NCBI GenBank assembly: GCA_902729315.2
Contig: LR746270.1
Span: forward strand, 1,104,501-1,168,500
Origin: Spirodela intermedia
Taxonomy: Eukaryota > Streptophyta > Magnoliopsida > Alismatales > Araceae
Direction: 5' to 3'
DNA length: 64,000 nucleotides
Position numbers and translations under genes: made by a program. Shown here in pieces: positions 57,001 through 64,000 of this stretch. Within the stretch, counting starts at the first letter, position 1; every line of letters starts with the position of its first letter. A model generated the notes under the pieces. It had not been told where the DNA came from. It ran no database searches and saw nothing but the letters and a program-made list of their open reading frames with translations.

Positions 57001-57718
57001 AAGTAAGCTCGCGGAGGATTTCTTCTGTTATTGGGCTGGACCCCCTCTTTTTGTCTCTTTAAGACAACAAGTACCTCCATCTGCCATACTTCCATTTAAT
57101 ACTGTCGACAGTGGGGCCCGATCGGCGTGCCACGTCAGAAACCCTGAACTCCCCTTAATACCTTCTAAATGATTATGCTATTTAGTGGGCCCACATTCTC
57201 ACGAAGAAACATCTGGATGGGAACCTCGCTCCAGCGCGTTCTCCTCGGATCTCGAAGGGTTGCAAAGAAAGAAGGCCGTTCTCGGCTGGTAGTCCCCCCC
57301 CCCCTCACCTTGTTCATGGCTGAGACAGCCGGCTAGAAATGGAGAACTAGGGAACCCCATCCCCATCCCAGATCCCCTGACATTCTTCCTCAGGGGAGAC
57401 GGCGCCATTGTGCCAGACGGCCGGCGTTTGGAGAGATCACGCCGGAGAGATGACAACGCTTGCCGGAGGTTTTCTTCGTATCATCAGAGTTTGGAATCTA
57501 CTTTACCTGTAACTTTGGGGCCAGGAGGTGGTGTAGGAGTTAGGCCTGCTCCGGCGGGGGCTGCCGCAGGAGGACGACTCCGACGGATCGGAGTCGTAGC
57601 CGGCCTTGCTTCCATCCTCCAGAACGCCATCTTCCTCCTCCTCCTCCTCGTTGACGACGTCATCGTCCACGTCGGTGTCCTCCGCATACAGGTTCCTGTC
57701 CGATACCGAGTTCTTCAT
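54042..57718 (-). CDS. AVT1: AVT1-type vacuolar amino-acid transporter (AAAP family)
   Basis: Twelve coding exons on the minus strand: 57718-57507, 56836-56523, 55954-55740, 55657-55634, 55545-55365, 55281-55062, 54974-54839, 54755-54736, 54642-54497, 54428-54385, 54284-54222, 54140-54042. They join in phase to 557 residues, the usual AVT1 length. The acidic N-terminus (VVNEEEEEEDGVLED) and Ser-rich cytosolic region precede about 10-11 membrane helices. Diagnostic blocks are GMNVLCGVGILSTPYAIREG, CVEYIILESDNLSSLFP, LPTTWLRDLSLLSYIS, GLYGYCFSGHAVFPNIYSS, GDSTESQFTLNMP, and TPLALSLEELIPSNRLKSH. The family moves neutral amino acids across the vacuolar membrane, driven by protons. All introns are GT-AG except the one at 54643-54735, an AT-AC U12-type intron. 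Two exons are only 24 and 20 bases. A 5'-leader intron is likely (acceptor CCTGCAG just upstream of the ATG). Confidence 0.93.
54643..54735 (-). other. U12-type AT-AC intron in AVT1
   Basis: On the minus strand the intron begins ATATCCTTTT (U12 donor consensus RTATCCTTT) and ends CTTAC. A TCCTTAAT branch motif at 54659-54652 puts the branch A about 10 bases from the 3' end. Removing it joins VVNPIT, AA|A (Lys) and YALTLTP, the expected family sequence. No GT donor nearby would keep the frame. Length 93 bases. Confidence 0.9.
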
Positions 57719-59865
57719 TCTTTCTCCGCCTGCAGGCCCTACGAAGAGGCATCGCCGGTGCGAGGATTGAGAATGACTAGAAACAAAAAGGCACTGGAAC
57801 GAACAAACGAATGGAACAAAGAGGTCGATCTGCTATTCCATATGCGCCATCTCGATAGGATCTGAGGAAGAAGCGGACACGATGAACTTTCTGCGGCCAT
57901 GAAGATCTAGGAATGCCAATCAGGAGAAACCGAGAGAAAGAGATAAAAAGAGAGAGAGGCTACAGGAAGTTACTCCTCCCGCTGTCTCCGATGTCCCCTG
58001 CAACCGCGTCTCCCAAGATCGGCGGGGATCTGTAGGGGGAAAGAGAGCGAGAAGGGAGGACGGCCTTTTCGGCGAGGTTCACTCACTTCCAGACTCGGGG
58101 GAGATTCGCGATGGAGAGGAGGAAGAGGACCGCCGACCTAAAAAGATAGCGACGATGGGGTACATATTTACCAATAGGCCCAAAATTTCTTATTAAATTG
58201 ATAATTGACCCTTCCCCAGGCAGAATGCAATTTCCATCCCCGCATCCTTTATTCAGTAAACACGGACGAGCCATTCCCCGTTTTCCACCCGCTCCTTTTT
58301 ACCTTTACACGTGGAGGACGGCAGTTTTTATCCCCTCCCCGGCGGTCTAGTTTGACGAATTATCTCTGCCGCTCAAGCCCCACGGTGGGGCCCACACATA
58401 CGATACCAAAACCAGGGGTAGTTTAGTGGGTCCACCCCCCCAACATTAGTTCATAAAACTACTGTTTGGGATATTTTCTGCATCGAGGGAACGATGGTAA
58501 ACCAAAAATAATAGAGCCATTTATCGACAATTTCCCTGATTTCCCAAAAATACCCTTTTCCCAGGGTCAACGGCTGGGATTATAATTTCCCGCCTCCCGG
58601 AATTTATCGATAATTTCTTTCGGAGCGGTGCCAAGGTTTCTAATCATGGAAATACCGGCGGCTGTCAAAGCTTCGACAGTGGGTCCCATACATGGAAATA
58701 CCCTTCCACTTGCCTGGATCTTCCAACACTCACGTACCCATCATAGTATCGTCACCTTCGGTAACTCCACCACTCTCTCTCTCTCTCTCTCTCTCTGTGA
58801 CTGAAATGTATGGGCGGTTGAAGCGACAAGTCGGGGTCCGTGTCCCAGCGCCATTAAATAAGTATTAAGGGAAAATATTGGAAGATGGCATTTTAACTAC
58901 GACTCGGATCAGATTATCGGATCTTGACCAGACGGAAATCCTGTTGACAGTGGCTGACATGGACAGGTGGGCCAGACATGGTGACGGTTCGCTCGAACGA
59001 GGGCCGTCCGCTTGCTGGGAATACGGTATTCTATTCTCCGAGGAAGACACGACAAACGACCCGAGATCGGCTGACTGGGTGACGAGATTCGCTATTTGGG
59101 GCCCTGCTATTTAATAGCTACAATTTTAGAATTAAAAAAGGTGGAAAAAATATTTTTTTTACAAGCGAAGCAGGGAATATTATTAAAATAAATACGTCAA
59201 AAAACAATTTTCATGAATATAATTATTAATAAAAAAATCCTATTTTGGTCAAGATAGTGACTTGCGGTTGAAAGAATTTTTTAAATAAAATGAGGCCGAA
59301 AATTTTCAGCCTGAAAAATATGTTATTTATTTATGTATTTATTTCTGCTCTTTAATGAGCTTCCGAGTAGGATGACTGTACGGAGAATAAATAAATGCAT
59401 GGCTTCCGTTCTCTTTGGCTATACATTTTCGCATAAAAACACGGCCGAGATTGATCGAATCGTCGAGACGATTCACGACACGTTTTTATTGAAGAATAAA
59501 AACAAGTCGAGGGGGCCATCGCGGCTGTGCTATTCCCCTCTGGCGACGGCGACCAGGCCAGGCCGTCTGCATCTCCCTGTATACGAATCCAGGAGATTCC
59601 CGGGCTCAGCAAGGACGACAATAATCATGCATACAGAGAGACAGAGAAAGGCACAGAAGAGAGAGAGAGAGAGAAACTGGAGCATGACGATCATCCTCAG
59701 AGTCTTCTGCAACAGGCAAGTCCCAGAAGAAGAGACCAGTGGAGGTTCTGTCTCATCGGACTATGTGGGCTCAGAAGTAGACACCTCTGTTTTCAGGGGA
59801 GGCACAGCGGAAGACGAGGAGACTCCACCGCCTCTCTGCCTCTCTCTCTCTCTCTCTCTCTCTCT
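57719..59865. other. AVT1 leader/promoter, spacer and CDC48 3' flank
   Basis: 57719-58080 is probably the spliced AVT1 5' leader (splice motifs near 57728 and a GTGAGTGAAC donor-like string near 58085 on the minus strand). 58100-59700 holds no recognised gene. A (CT)n tract lies at 58773-58797, and AT-rich sequence at 59110-59340. The open frames at 59333-59869 and 59352-59621 have no family features. Confidence 0.4.

Positions 59866-59868
<3 letters not shown>
59842..59868. repeat. (CT)n tract abutting the CDC48 stop codon
   Basis: On the minus strand the stop TAG at 59868-59866 is followed directly by about 12 AG units, so the 3' untranslated region starts with a dinucleotide repeat. Confidence 0.9.

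Positions 59869-64000
<4,132 letters not shown>

Overview
This is nuclear DNA of a flowering plant. It has multi-exon genes with GT-AG introns, intron-free high-affinity phosphate transporters, LTR retroelements, long (GA/CT)n tracts, and a chloroplast-targeted chaperonin. Exons are GC-rich, especially at third positions (phosphate transporters, TCP, CDC48), while spacers are AT-rich. That suggests a monocot, but the species cannot be named from the sequence.

Left part (1-32.4 kb): a tandem PHT1 phosphate-transporter array on the minus strand. Copy 1 is cut off by the left edge, so only its start codon, 5'-leader intron and promoter are inside. Copy 2 (19.5-21.1 kb) and copy 3 (26.3-27.9 kb) are complete and nearly identical in the middle. 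All three leaders share an intron, and all three promoters carry a GCATATTC (P1BS-type) site. Upstream of the promoters lie divergent copies of a roughly 1.7-2.2 kb block. Where best preserved, the block ends in decayed pieces of the last exons of the TRF-like Myb gene that stands intact at 32.4-41.2 kb. The array therefore appears to have grown by unequal exchange that carried the 3' end of that gene along. Between copies 1 and 2 sits a retroelement pile-up: a Copia element with both LTRs (3.55-8.01 kb, minus), a second Copia with very short LTRs (8.21-13.48 kb, plus), a Copia 3' fragment (13.6-14.9 kb, minus), a Ty3/Gypsy gag fragment (about 14.9-16.6 kb, plus) and older decayed sequence.

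Right part (32.4-64 kb): a gene-dense stretch. In order: a TRF-like single-Myb gene (minus, 9 exons); a decayed, unrecognised multi-exon gene remnant (43.06-43.92 kb, plus); an intronless class I TCP transcription factor (minus); plastid chaperonin-60 beta (plus, 8 exons, one GC-AG intron); a Pumilio/PUF RNA-binding protein (minus, 11 coding exons, with an apparent one-base frameshift); an AVT1-type vacuolar amino-acid transporter (minus, 12 coding exons, one clear U12-type AT-AC intron and two tiny exons); and the C-terminal two thirds of CDC48 (minus; its N-terminal exons lie beyond the right edge behind an intron longer than 1.6 kb).

The genes do not form one pathway. The PHT1 array is the only functional cluster. 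Exon models were built by hand from splice motifs, reading phase and expected protein continuity, and reading frame was checked across every junction. No dedicated new defence or biosynthetic system was found. The most interesting points are the duplication scar of the PHT1/TRF-like array, the sharp identity change between PHT1 copies, the U12 intron, and the broken Pumilio frame.
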